Source: Tretioscincus oriximinensis (taxonomy: Eukaryota > Chordata > Lepidosauria > Squamata > Gymnophthalmidae). From it: 64,000 nt of DNA. The position numbers and the translations under genes were made by a program. Of this stretch, positions 1 through 10,261 are shown one piece after another (position 1 is the stretch's first letter; each line of letters begins with the position of its first letter). Location: NCBI GenBank assembly GCA_022410635.1, contig JAJVDF010000139.1:1194863-1258862 (forward strand). The letters are read 5' to 3'. The notes beneath the pieces are model-generated. The model saw only the letters and a list, made by a program, of their open reading frames with translations, was not told where the DNA came from and did not search any database.

Positions 1-140
1 TAATTGCCCCAGTTTGGGGCAATTATAGTATAATGGTAACATTCTCAAGGCTGGATGACAATAAGATTAGAAACTAAAAAATTGGGAATAGACAGTGCTA
101 GCCAAACAACAGGGTCCAGTTTTCTTTATACCATGTAGCA

Positions 141-553
141 CAGGGGTGGGGGGGAACCTTTTTTCTGGCAGGGGCCATTTGTGACATTACTCAAGGTCCA
201 TACTTTTCCCCACCCTAAGGCCACACCCACAGCCCACCAGGCCACACCTCCTCAAGCCTCTTCCTCTCACCGTGACCTCTCCTCCTCCCAGACCCACAAA
301 ACAGTAGAGTTTTCAGTTCCCACTATCACCTTATCCCATCCCTTCCTTCCCCCCTCCTTCCTCTTTTTGTATTTCACTTCATGTTTTAACAAAGCAAGGA
401 ACCATTATTTACCAAAGAAAACCTAATGATTCCTCGGGTTGGGTTGTGTGCCAGGTACTGGACCAAATGGTTACTTGGAGAACATGCTGCAGCCCAGAAT
501 AAATGGTTCCACAGGCCAAATCCAGCTCCTGGGCGTTAGGTTCCCCACCTCTG
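141..553. mobile_element. hAT-like non-autonomous element, family H1
   Basis: It begins CAGGGGTGGGGG and ends TTCCCCACCTCTG, which are inverted termini. The interior matches the copies at 26935 and 34556, including TTTCACTTCATGTTTTAACA. The flanking 8-mers atgtagca and ctatagcc agree at 5 of 8 positions, a decayed target duplication. No transposase remains. Confidence 0.75.
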
Positions 554-1030
554 CTATAGCCCAACTCAGCAAACAAAAGAGACAACTTACAAGACATACT
601 GTTAAATATCTCCTGTAGCAACTTCAGCTTCCTACCTTTATTGGCAGCCCAAAGAACTATACGGAACATGGAGCATTTGGCAGGCCACGGTGTCAGACTG
701 CAGCAAGCTGTCGTGTCCTTGCAAAAAGTGGCTTTAGTTACAATTTTTAGGCCAACTTTCTACTGAAATCAATGGATGAGGGGACTGCTCAGCATTCCGC
801 AGAGCTCGGCTGCTAGTATGGAAAAAGAAAAGAGCTGATAAATATACTGTAGTTAGTTTGAAGTCAAGGGCAAAGACAATTAGATATGTATGGAATTCTC
901 ACTACAGCTGCACTGAGTTGTTGGTGTGGCTGATGGAACAACTGGTTTTTGAGCATAAGAATATCATCGCATCCATCAGCCTGCTCCCATTGACAGTCTG
1001 GTAGCTACAGAGAGCCCATTTGTCCACAAG
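554..1030. other. no recognisable feature
   Basis: Only short open frames without family resemblance are present. No repeat was recognised. Confidence 0.5.
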
Positions 1031-1160
1031 TAGGGCATAAGAAAAAGAAGAAGAATTGGGTTTTGATACCCAATTTTGATACCTCACTTGAAGGGACCCA
1101 GAGAGGTTTAAAAGCTACTTTCCCCCAAAGACTTACATCTGCCTTCCCCCACCACATTCT
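1031..1160 (-). mobile_element. tRNA-derived SINE, family SC, 3' fragment
   Basis: The fragment reads GAAGAAGAATTGGGTTTTGATACCC followed by a diverged body (AAGGGACCCAGAG, GACTTACATCTGCCTTCCCC). This matches the tail and body of better copies at 9523 and 28166. The tRNA-like head is missing. Confidence 0.6.
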
Positions 1161-2324
1161 GATGGTTATATGTTAATCTTCTTGTAGTTACTTGCTTTCA
1201 AACAAGACCCTTGTTGTCCCTGTGCTGATGACACTAATAACCCCCTTGTTCAAGTTTTATGCAAGAGATTAACAAAAATGGGACAGGTTCATTGCGTTTT
1301 GAATTTTTGAAGATAGAAATATAAGACTGTAATAAACTACCACCTAGTCTGCCAAGGGATATGGGGGGGAGCGATACTGTAATTATATTTGTTTGAGTTG
1401 TTTTGTTTGGGACTGTGAAAATGTAATATTTTTGAAAGTTTTATTCAAGTACAGTACTGCAACGTGATGCCCATGGGAGAAAGGCTGGCCAGTGCAATTA
1501 AGTGGGGTCGGCCATGGGCCGTACAGTGGGCCATACAGTGAGGAAGGGGTGCTTTCAAGGCTGCTGCTGGGACTAAGAGGAGCTCAGGCACACTTGCCTG
1601 CAGCAGCAGCAGCTGTATCGCTAGAGCTTGCGCTCAGCATCACTGTTTGACGTAACTGGCTCAAAGAAGCAAGAAACACCCCCAGGGAAATCCTGCTCCG
1701 CTTCTGAGATGAAAATGGAGCATCGCCTGCTTTTCTTTGCAAGGCAGTAAATAATACTTGCAGTTTTTAGGTGGCTGGCAGCCAGGGCTCTTTTTTAACA
1801 GCCCAGGAGACGGGAGGCTTCCAGTAGACTTGCGTCAAGCATGCTGGGGCCAATGACATTCCCCCCTTCTACACACACACCGAAACTCTGCCTTGACATT
1901 TTATACACAAGCATCGCTAAGGCCAGCAGGCAACTTCAGTCCATTTTCAGAGCAGCGAAAGAACAATGTCAGCAAAGTGACAAGATGTTATTGCAGCAAC
2001 AAATGCAGAAAACACATCTTTGGTTTAGGTAATGGGGGGAAAAGTCACGCTGCACTTTTGCTGCTGTCCTTTTTTCCATTCCGAAAGTGCATGAAGGTAG
2101 ATTAAAATATATACATTTAAGTCTCACTGATTGCAGAGGGGGAATTTATACTTAAATGTGTCCATTTGGATGGAAGCTCTAATGTTGACTAAAGGCACGG
2201 AGGATCACATTGACTTCCCTGTAAATAGATGGAAGAAGTTGTTGCCCCGATTAAAAAGGGACCCCCCACTTTCCAATGCCGTCTATCCAACCTGGATTGC
2301 AGTGTCTCTGTTAGGTTGTTTCAG
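1161..2324. other. no gene; unclassified sequence
   Basis: A CAGCAGCAGCAGC run near 1600 is the only simple repeat. No coding or transposon signature was recognised. Confidence 0.45.
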
Positions 2325-2840
2325 TTATAGATGGGTCCCCCCCAGCCACCTTCCTGTAAGCAGAAAATATATTTCCTGTGGGTGGGACTGGGCACAGATT
2401 GGCTAAAGAAGCTTCATCCCTCCCAGGGCTAGCTGTGCTGTAGGCTGGGATCTGCAGTCCACAAGGCAGCTCCCCACACAGGCTGGGCAGAAGGTGCTGC
2501 CCGTTGCTTGGACTACACTTCCCAGCATGCCTCGCTGCCAGCACAGCAACAGCTCTGTTTCACTTTTTTCCCGTTTGTTGCTTTTGCTGCTACTGCCAGC
2601 TTCATGAAACTGCTGGGCATCCAACCTTTATAGTAAGCACCTGAAAGAGTAGATGTGCCTACAAAAGCCTATGCTCCTGTCAGTATTCAAGTGCTGCAAG
2701 CCAAGTGCTGGATAATAAGCACCTGCCGTTGTGAAAAAAAAGGCATAGAAAAGCAGGCAGAAATACAACTTAAAACCATAAAACAGGAAACAAAAAAAAT
2801 CTGTCAGGAAATAAGCAGTTTGTATTCGTTTACATCTGAG
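2325..2840 (+). repeat. unclassified interspersed repeat, family F1
   Basis: One of about eight copies in the window. Shared marks are CCTTCCTGTAAGCAGAAAA, ACTACACTTCCCAG, TTCATGAA.CTGCTGGGCATCCA, and the core GCATAGAAAAGCAGGCAG followed by AAACCATAAAACAGG. No protein is encoded. Class unknown; its compact form suggests a non-autonomous DNA element. Confidence 0.7.
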
Positions 2841-2867
2841 AAGAAGCCACACACATAAAGTTCTGAG

Positions 2868-2935
2868 GTGTGTGGATGGTGGGCTCCTATTCCAAGGTGT
2901 AGCCCAGGATAAAGCTTTATGGGGACAGGGCCTGA
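2868..2935. mobile_element. palindromic MITE, family P1, half copy
   Basis: The right arm of the P1 foldback family is present: TGTGGATGGTGGGCTCCTATT through GGGGACAGGGCCTGA. The left arm is missing. Confidence 0.65.
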
Positions 2936-3315
2936 GTCTTCTCATGGAGTCATAACTGGAGGAAGCTCTCAGGGTGGCAGCAGGGGTGTGGGTCTCATAG
3001 GCAGTATGAGATGGGCGCATGAATAAGCAGCTCTTGTGCTGGCAATGCCAGGCCACCCCATGACTGGTGAAGTGCCAGAAGAGCATGATTGGTATCTGCC
3101 CTTACCCACTCCCAGCCAGCCAGTCTGGAGCAGACTAGGACAAGCTAGAGGATGGAGAGCCATGCCTGCTACATCGTCTTGCCAGCCCAATTCTGCGCAT
3201 GCTAACACAGGATTTTGCCCTGGCTGCTGGCAATTGACATGGGTTTTCTTTCTATGTACGAAGATACACGCTTTTTCAATGAGAGGCTGCCACCACCTGG
3301 CAGGTGGGAGCTCAT

Positions 3316-3700
3316 CATAAGAACATACGAAGAGCCATACTGGATCAGGCCGGAGCCCACCTAGTCCAGCCTTCTGTCTCACACAGAGGCCCACCAGATG
3401 CCCCTGGGCAGCCTGAACAGAGGGTAGCAAAATATGCCCCTGTTCATGATTCCCTGCAAATGGTATCCCAGGAGTCCTGCCTGTTGCCCCATCCCGGAGG
3501 CAACATCCAGACATCCATCCTAGTATCCATTTATACCCTTGGTATCCATAAACCTGTCTAGTCCTGTCTTGAAACTATCCAAGCTGTTAGCTACCACTAC
3601 CTCTTCAGGAAGTAAATTCCACAGGCTGATGACCCTCTGGGTGAAAAAATACTTTCCTTTGTCTGTTCTCACTTTTCTACCCAACAGTTTCAACTCTGCA
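3316..3700 (-). mobile_element. CR1-clade LINE 3' fragment, family C1
   Basis: On the minus strand it ends in TATG-rich direct repeats (CATAAGAACATA as read on +). The same 3' region occurs in the long copy at 61590-63932. It covers the C-terminal end of the pol ORF (WNLLPEEV-like) and the 3' UTR. Confidence 0.85.
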
Positions 3701-4094
3701 ATTTTTTAAAAAAAAGCACACGCACACCACCCAGATGAAAGTGAATCGCGTGCGAGCAGGGCAGCGGCTGGGAGGCGCGTGTGTTGCGTGTGTGGTTATG
3801 TGCAATTCCCTGTGCTTTGTGCTAAAGTCACCGACACACTATAATCTGGGACGGGTATTGAGGTCACCCTCTTTGGAGAGGCTGCCAGGGCGCGTGCGTC
3901 CCTTTCAATTACCGTCGCTGTCAAAGTTTTTGCTGTCTGATCCCTTAGACGTCAAGGGCTCCTCCCTACCTTGCACTGCAGGACGGAAAGAGGAGGGCAG
4001 ACGGATCTCAAAGGAATCAAAGGAGGCGTCAAGTCAGTCCCCCCCCCCCGTGTCGCCTTCTCTCGTCGCCTCTCCGGTGCCTGCCTGGCTGCTT
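3701..4094. other. no gene; unclassified sequence with a short poly-C run
   Basis: Moderately GC-rich with a C10 run near 4041. No coding similarity was recognised on either strand. Confidence 0.4.
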
Positions 4095-4260
4095 TGAGAA
4101 TGCGGTTGGGTGGAGATAGCACAAATAGGTTTTGTTCCACGTTGTCGTAACCCACCTTGGGACCTCAGGGGAAAGGCGGGATGCAAATATAATATTTATA
4201 TATTAACAATATATACAAATATTGTCTTAACCCGCCTTGGGACCTCCGGGGATATATATA
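4095..4260 (+). repeat. repeat with a duplicated ACCTTGGGACCTC end
   Basis: GTTGTCGTAACCCACCTTGG is followed 65 bp later by a second TAACCCGCCTTGGGACCTCC. A related copy lies in inverted orientation at 6110-6165. It is probably a retroelement 3' end; the family was not recognised. Confidence 0.45.
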
Positions 4261-4317
4261 ATATTTGTATATATTTCTATTCCGCCTTATATATTCTGGT
4301 CAATATTTGTATTGACC

Positions 4318-4606
4318 AGGCATGAATGACTCAGTCGCTTAGGAAAATGGTCTCTCACCTGGGAGATCGGGTTTCGAGGCCCTGTGTGGGACGTGGGGAG
4401 GGCTGAGCACCTTCCACTAGCCTGTAGCTCTAGCCAACCCAGCTATTCGAAAGCATGAATTGCAAGAAATTGCAACAGATACATGGGAACCACCACAGAC
4501 TGGTGGGGAACATAGAATGTAAGCCTTTGGGCAAAAATAGCCTTGTAAGCTGCTTTGAGTCCTTTTCAAAAGGTGAGAAAAGCAGGGTATAAGAACCCAG
4601 CTCTTC
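4318..4606 (+). mobile_element. tRNA-derived SINE, family SC (interrupted by L1)
   Basis: The head has pol III promoter-like boxes: A box GACTCAGTCGCTTAGG and B box GGGTTTCGAGGCC. The body ends GGTATAAGAACCCAGCTCTTC. The tail is broken here by the L1 at 4607-5947 and resumes at 5948 as AAGAACCCAGCTCTTCTTCTTC. Confidence 0.85.
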
Positions 4607-5947
4607 GATCTAGAACATAAAGACATAAATAAGTCAATCCGAGTAGAGAGGATATTAAATAATATACCACACTATCCAATCCTCACGGATAACGTCGACA
4701 GAAGAGTAAAACAAAACTGGCTTCCACCGTTGGAAGATATGGCAGAAGATATGGCAGAAACATCGGAAAGAGATAGCTCCGGCCATTAACCCAATAGCAT
4801 CAACAAAAATTATAAATGTTAACGGAGACGAAAACCTAGGAANATTTTTGAAGTCTCTACAGGTAACGCGATTAAGGGAATTATATGAGGATACCGGGGC
4901 TCCGCTAAATATACAAAGGATTAGAAATCTAGCCAATGACAGCAATGATTGGTTAAAAATCATGTCTGTATTCCTCTATATACGTAAGAATGAGGTTAAA
5001 AATCAAATGCTCGCTCTTAAAACTAAAATGGAAGAGATTGTGGAAAATAGAATACATAATAAAAAAAATATAATTGCTAAATTGTACGAGCTACTAGNAG
5101 ATAATGAGTTCACTAGGAAATCAAAAATAAGAGNTCACTGGAATACAGATATAAANATAACAGATCATGAATGGGATAAATGGATTCAAGAAGTGGAAAA
5201 AATTAAATATAATAAATTTAAAGGAGTAGAAAAAAAATTACTGAATTATTGGTACAGAACACCGAAACAAATGGCACACATAGCGGCTTCATCACCACAT
5301 TGCTGGCATGGGTGTAACACCCCAGGGACGTATANCCACATGTGGGCATTATGCCCACACGTAGTCNCATTTAGGAAAAGTATATATAACGAGTTGANAG
5401 ACTTAACGGGTCNGATTATNCCAAATAATAGNAAAACGTGGATCATCAACAATATAGAGATAACAACAGGGACAATAGATCAATTGAATATTATAAAACA
5501 AGGAATATATGCCGCCCATATAGTCATGGCGCGTGGTTGGAAAGACCATTCAAAATGGTCCCGGGAGTTATGGTATGACTATATGGCCGAAATTATGATG
5601 TTGGACGCGGTGAGGGAAAGGAGGCTAAAGATAATGAATATCCAGATAAAATACAATTGGATGCAAAAATGGAAACTAATATATGATAAGGTGAATTCAG
5701 GCAATCAAAACAGGCATAGAATAATTAAAGAGATGATAGCTCTTATGCATACATTGAGATTGATACCTTAAATGACCATACCGATATGGACTCCGGATCG
5801 GGAGAGAGGGAGGGGGGTGGGGGGTAAGAGATTTGTTATATATTAATTGTTGTATGTATGTACATTCACTGTGTGTGTTTTCTTCTTTTCTTTTCTTTGT
5901 ACTGTATTGTAATAATAATTAATAAAAAATAATAATAATAATAAAAA
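4607..5947 (+). mobile_element. 5'-truncated L1 LINE with 16-bp target duplication
   Basis: The element is flanked by identical 16-mers AAGAACCCAGCTCTTC at 4591-4606 and 5948-5963. It contains the C-terminal part of ORF2, a short 3' UTR and an A/AATA-rich tail. The perfect duplication and long open frame indicate a fairly young insertion by target-primed reverse transcription into a SINE tail. Confidence 0.92.
4848..5771 (+). pseudogene. L1 ORF2 C-terminal fragment
   Basis: A 307-codon open frame corresponds to the C-terminal part of L1 ORF2p, after the reverse transcriptase domain. It holds a knuckle of the form C-X3-C-X7-H-X4-C at residues 152-169 (CWHGC...HMWALC), typical of the L1 ORF2 C-terminus. 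Downstream it contains QGIYAAHIVMARGWKDHSKW and ends LMHTLRLIP. Endonuclease and RT domains are absent because of 5' truncation, so it cannot transpose alone. Nine single N bases fall inside the frame and a tenth just before it, hiding some residues. The copy at 13665-14392 is about 75-80% similar in the shared part. Confidence 0.85.
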
Positions 5948-6113
5948 AAGAACCCAGCTCTTCTTCTTCTTCTCCTTCTTCTCCTCCTCCTCTTCCTCCT
6001 CCTCCTCCTTCTTCTTCTTCTTCTTCTTCTTTTTCTTCTTCTTCTTTTTCTTCTTCTTCTTCTCCTTCTTCCTCTCCTTCTTCCTTTCCTTCTTCTTCTC
6101 CTTCTCCTTCTTC
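5948..6113 (+). repeat. (CTT/CCT)n microsatellite, expanded SINE tail
   Basis: About 150 bp of TTC, CTC and CCT triplets continues directly from the SC SINE tail after the L1 target duplication. Long open frames through it are artefacts of the triplet repeat. Confidence 0.95.
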
Positions 6114-6220
6114 GGAGGTCCCAAGGTGGTTTACGACAACATAAGACAAAACCTTTTTGAGATATATATATAATAAACATAGGTTTGCTCTGGATTCCCA
6201 GGCAAGCCCAATGCCACCTC
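6110..6220 (-). repeat. inverted copy of the ACCTTGGGACCTC repeat
   Basis: Read on the minus strand it gives GTTGTCGTAAACCACCTTGG, matching 4130-4160. It adjoins the microsatellite, so the two may form one element with a GAA-type tail. Confidence 0.4.
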
Positions 6221-6779
6221 CATCTATATATGGGGAGGGGGAGTCTTATGGGTGAATATGTCACATTCCCCCCCCTTTATAATACAAATATACATATAAG
6301 AGGGATGGAAGAAAGGAGATCTTATTAGTAATTTAAACAGTAACAAAGCCATGAAGGAAATGAATTTTCCTGGCAAGCAGGTAATAATGGGATGGATTTA
6401 AACAAAGTTCTGAATATATAAGATTGAGGTAGGTAGGAAGGAAGGAGACAGGTGGCAGAGAATGTTTTATTTGTAGTATTTGTTAGATTATATGTTTGTG
6501 TCTAGAACTTCAATTTAGCAGTAAGATCTATTCTTATTATTATTCTTATTATTGTTGTTTTGTTTTGTTATTGTTAGTTATTGTCATTGTTATTCATTAA
6601 AAACGAGACACAGTAGATATATATGTTAATTTTGAAGGTTGTACTTTTATGATTATTATGTAGTGAATTGCTTTTAGACAGTGTCATGGGCATGTTGATA
6701 TATATGTTGTATGCTTTTTGCCTAGTCTAATGTAAAATAAAATTTTAACACACACACCAAAAAAATATTCATATACATA
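6221..6779. other. AT-rich unclassified sequence
   Basis: Short TTA and TTG microsatellites lie near 6535-6580. It may be a degraded retroelement 3' UTR; no family was recognised. Confidence 0.35.
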
Positions 6780-6781
6780 TA

Positions 6782-7530
6782 CAGTGGTGTGAAAAAAAAT
6801 ATTTGTCCCCTTCCTGATTTCTTATTTATTTAGACGTTTGACACACTAAAATGTTTCAGATCACAAAGACATTTAAATATTAGCCAAAGATAACATAAGT
6901 AAGCAAAAAATGCAGTTTTTAAACGAACAAAAGTCTTTATTTTTAAGGGAAAAAGACATCAAAACCTACAGGGGCCCTGTGGAAAAACATAATTGCCCCC
7001 CTAAGCCTTAATAACTGGTAGGGCCACTCTTAGCAGTAACAACGGCAGTCAAGCATTTGCGATTACTGACAATGAGTCTTTTACAACCCTCTGGATGAAT
7101 TTTTGCCCACTCATCTTTGCAGAATTGTTGCAATTCAGTCCCATTGGAGGGTTTCTGGCCATGCACTGCCACAGCATCTTCCTCAGATTAAGGTCAGGAC
7201 TTGTTCTTCTAAAAACATTCAGAGGTGGACTTGCTGGTGTGCTTTGGGTCATTGTCCTCCTGCATAACCCAAGTGCGCGTCAGCTCGAAGTCACAAACAG
7301 ATGGACAGACGTTCTCTTTCAGGACCTTTTGGTAGACAGCAGAATTCATGGTGCCATTTGCCACAGCTTCCAGGTCCTGAAGCAGCAAAACAGCCCAAGA
7401 CCACCATATATTACTGTTGGTATGATGTTCCTTTTCTAAAATGCTATGTTACTTGTCCTACACCAATTGTATTGGGACTGCCACCTTCCAACTTTTGTCT
7501 CGTCAGTCCATAGAATCTCCTCCCAAAAGT
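6782..7530 (-). mobile_element. Tc1/mariner element, 5'-truncated remnant
   Basis: It begins with the inverted terminus CAGTGGTGTGAAAAA after a TA dinucleotide, as Tc1 insertions do. The transposase is coded on the minus strand. It stops abruptly at 7530, where an F1 repeat begins, so the opposite terminus is missing. Confidence 0.85.
7010..7530 (-). pseudogene. Tc1-type transposase remnant
   Basis: The minus strand around 7230-7263 encodes QEDNDPKHTSK, the block holding the second catalytic Asp of Tc1 transposases. Further on, TSPDLNLRKMLW aligns with the usual SPDLNPIENLW block, so the catalytic Glu position appears as Lys. The C-terminal part (ELQQFCKDEWAKIHPE-like) lies in another frame. 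The reading frame is shifted several times, so the gene is dead. N-terminal DNA-binding sequence is absent. Confidence 0.8.
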
Positions 7531-7740
7531 AACACAGCTTTTCTGAAATGCTCCATTTTACTTTTTTCACATTTGGGTTGCTACTGCTGCTACTACCAGC
7601 TTCCTAAAGCTGCTGGGTACCCAAGCTTTTATAATAAGCACTTGTTTTCATGAAAAAACAGCATAGAAAAGCAGGCAGAAGCAAAACTTAAAACTATAAA
7701 ACAGGAAACAGAAATTCTGCCAGGAATCAGATGCTGAAGG
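7531..7740 (+). repeat. family F1 repeat, 3' half
   Basis: It contains GCATAGAAAAGCAGGCAG, AAACTATAAAACAGGAAACA and TTCTGCCAGGAA, as at 2325-2840. It starts exactly where Tc1 similarity ends, so the two insertions share a breakpoint. Confidence 0.7.
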
Positions 7741-7934
7741 CATTATATAAGCTGCACCAGCTGAAAATGCACATCCATGCTGTAAAACTCCTGTTCAATT
7801 TTTATCAGTAATTTGTCGTTAAATCTCGTTGCATTCCATACCAGCCAATCTTGACAAACATTTCAGAATGTTTCAGAGAAATGAACTCTGCACTAGCTCA
7901 GATGCACTGTTTCCCTGTTGAGCCCCGGCATTAA

Positions 7935-8027
7935 AACTAGGTGGATTCGCACTAAGCCTTGTTTTGGGCTACAGCTCGGGATAGGGCTTCACCATCCATA
8001 TGCCATCTACTACCATAGAGATGGTGG
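7935..8027. mobile_element. family P1 palindromic MITE, partial
   Basis: AAGCCTTGTTTTGGGCTACA and GGGATAGGGCTTCACCATCC correspond to the left arm of P1. The right arm is not recognisable. Confidence 0.5.
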
Positions 8028-8420
8028 GTCCCTCTAGATTGGTCCTCCAGATAACTTCCTGTAAGCAGAAAACATGTTTCCTGTGGGTGATACTGATTGG
8101 CTACAGAGGCTTGCTCCCTTCCAGGACTACCTGTGGTGCAGGCTGGGACCTGTATTCCACAAAGTAGGGCCCTATGCAGGCGGACCACTGCTCTGACTAC
8201 ACTTCCCAGAAAGCCCTGCTGCTAGCACATCTCTGTTTCACTTTTTCCACATTTCAGCTGCTGCTGTTTCGTGAAGCTGCTGTGTATCCAGGCTTTCATA
8301 ATAAGTAGTCATCATGGAAACACGTCATAGAAAAGTAGGCAGAAATACAACTGAAAACCATAAAACAGGAAAAAAATTCAGGGAGTAAACTGGCAGTTTC
8401 TCATTATTTACATCTGGTAC
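8028..8420 (+). repeat. family F1 repeat
   Basis: A nearly complete copy with AACTTCCTGTAAGCAGAAAA, GACTACACTTCCCAGAAAGC, CATAGAAAAGTAGGCAG and AAACCATAAAACAGGA. No coding capacity. Confidence 0.75.
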
Positions 8421-8436
8421 CGTCGCGTGCAAAATA

Positions 8437-8725
8437 TACCCTGTGCATGGTGGTGCAGAGGTTAAAAGCAACAGGCTTTCAACAGAGAAATCGGTGGTCC
8501 GAGGTCTTTGTGTCTAGTGTGCGAAGGGCTGAGCGCCCTCTACTGGACTTAGCTCCAGGCTGCCTGGCTGTTTGAAAGGAAGCAACTGCAAGTTGATAAA
8601 TAGGTACCACCACACCGTGCTGGGGAAGATCGAATGTTAAGCCTTTGGGCTAAAAATAGCTGCTTTGGGTCCCTTCAGCTAGGAAAAGCAGGATATAAAA
8701 ACCCAGTTCTCCTTCTACCCAGCAC
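8437..8725 (+). mobile_element. tRNA-derived SINE, family SC, diverged
   Basis: The head region is altered (TGGTGGTGCAGAGGTTAAAA) but the body keeps GGGCTGAGCGCCCTCTACTG and TAAGCCTTTGGGC, and ends AAAACCCAGTTCTCCTTC. It may represent an older subfamily. Confidence 0.7.
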
Positions 8726-8974
8726 GAATAATCTACCCTGGCTATTCCACCATACAGCACTGCGGACACTGACGTATCCCAGCATATCCTTGCTTTATTC
8801 TAGAATATCTAATGATAGTGGCACAAACTAGGGGAGGTGGGGATCCTTCTCCAATCCAAGCACCCAGTTCCCGAAAGCCGCCTGATCATTGGTTCCCATG
8901 AAAGGCAGACCGTCTCATTCATGCTTTCCTGGGTCTGCTTGTGCCATTCATGTTCTTGTAAGAGGTGGAGAGAC
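8726..8974. other. no recognisable feature
   Basis: Unique-looking sequence between a SINE and the CpG-rich patch. No coding similarity was recognised. Confidence 0.4.
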
Positions 8975-9420
8975 GTTTTTCACGTGCGGGGATCCATGGC
9001 TTTGAGGTCCCCCCACCCCCCTTGCTTTCTCGTTTGCGTAGGCACCGATCTAGCCGGTGCAATGTGCAGCTCCACGTGTGCGTAAAAATAGCTCCACGTC
9101 TGTCTCTGTGGGGAGGCGGCCGGTCGGATTTTCTCCGCGGCACTGGAGAGGAGGATGGGGGAAGGGGGGGCCACGTCTCTCTCTGTTGCTTCTTTTGCAT
9201 TGGGCCCGTGCACATTGCCATGGGAAGGTGACCACGTGCCCGGCCCCACAGGGGGCGCGTGGGGGACGTCGGAGCCTCGCCTTGCCGTCGGTGGGGCTGC
9301 GCTCCCTTGTTCCTGTGGCCAAAACAGCCCCCGAGACGTCCGGTCGCTCCACGCCAGGGCTTCAAGAGGGAAGGCTGCTAGCTAAGTTCCAGCAGCTCCA
9401 TTAGACGGCGCCTTTGCAAG
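8975..9420. promoter_or_regulatory. isolated CpG-rich patch with three CACGTG motifs
   Basis: CpG density rises sharply over about 445 bp, some 6.5 kb upstream of the PDE11A island. CACGTG (E-box core) occurs at 8981, 9073 and 9233. Several short frames overlap on both strands but none resembles a known protein. It could be an alternative or divergent promoter, an enhancer, or a GC-rich unique remnant. Confidence 0.4.
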
Positions 9421-9522
9421 AGAAACTCAGGAGACTGATGAATGGACACTGCAGCAAATCTAGGCTTCTGCAAAGCTGCCTACCAAAGCTGGCTGCTGGG
9501 GAACAGCAAATTGCCTGGGAAG

Positions 9523-9896
9523 AAGGAAGAAGGAAGAAGGAAGAAGAAGAAGAAGAAGAAGAAGAAGAAGAAGAAGAAGAAGAAGAAGAAGAAGAAGAAA
9601 GAACTTGGTTCTTATACCCCGCTTTTCTCATCTCTTCAAAGGGACTCAAAGCGACTTACAAGGGTATTTTGCCCAAAGGCTTACATTCTATCTTCCGCAC
9701 CAGAGTCTGGTGGTTCCCATGTATCTACTTGCAGTCAATTGCAATTTCTCACAATTTATGCTTTCGAATAGCTGGGTTGGCTAGAGCTGCAGGCAAGTGG
9801 AAGGTGCTCACCCCTCCCCACGTCCGACACAGGGCTTCGAAACCCCATCTCCCAGGCGAGAGACGAATTCCTAAGCGACTGAGCCATTCGCGCCTG
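9523..9896 (-). mobile_element. tRNA-derived SINE, family SC, full length with (CTT)n tail
   Basis: The best-preserved copy. On the minus strand the head reads TGGCTCAGTCGCTTAGGAA with B box GGGTTTCGAAGCC, then a body of about 230 bp, then AAGAACCAAGTTC and a CTT tail (the GAA run at 9538-9600). The long pure tail suggests a recent insertion or later expansion. Confidence 0.9.
9538..9600 (+). repeat. (GAA)n microsatellite
   Basis: About twenty GAA units form the 3' tail of the minus-strand SC SINE. Frames through it, giving poly-Glu or poly-Lys, are not genes. Confidence 0.95.
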
Positions 9897-9949
9897 CAGG
9901 TTAGCGGTTCGATCCCCGGACTTTCTCCAGATGCAGCAGGGAATGTAAA

Positions 9950-10082
9950 ACCAGTTCTGAAACTGCCTTATTCTGGGCTGTCCCTCGGAATAGGAGCCTG
10001 CCAGCCGCATGCTAGTGTATGTGGGTGGCCAAGCTCTATCCCGAGATATGACCCAGAATAAGGCTCCCTATGGATGGGGCCT
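9950..10082. mobile_element. palindromic MITE, family P1
   Basis: Left arm CTGCCTTATTCTGGGCTG with GGAATAGGAGCCTGCCAGCC, right arm CCCAGAATAAGGCTCCCTAT. The centre holds the shared CATGCTAGTGTA block. Confidence 0.75.
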
Positions 10083-10110
10083 GAATCTCTGGCACTCTCC
10101 CCACTGAGCC

Positions 10111-10246
10111 TAAGGCTGCATCCACACATCACTTATTTATTCCACTATAATTGGATATTTCACAATGAAGCAGGGATATTCTGGAATAAATCAGTCCACA
10201 ACGTATATAGTGGGATAAATAAGCGACGTGTGTGGATGCAGCCTTA
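10111..10246. mobile_element. palindromic MITE, family P2
   Basis: A 136-bp foldback with termini TAAGGCTGCATCCACACA and TGTGTGGATGCAGCCTTA and arms of about 40 bp, with a few indels between them. Inside are CTTATTTATTCCACTATA and its complement. Related copies lie at 11255 and 14443/14953. Confidence 0.85.
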
Positions 10247-10261
10247 TTCTGGGATGTGTTG

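Noticed and set aside
5843..6264. Minus-strand frames rich in Lys, Arg and Glu
   Set aside because: They are translations of the CTT/CCT microsatellite. The same applies to frames at 9401-9649, 14466-14993, 25975-26220 and 38284-38586.
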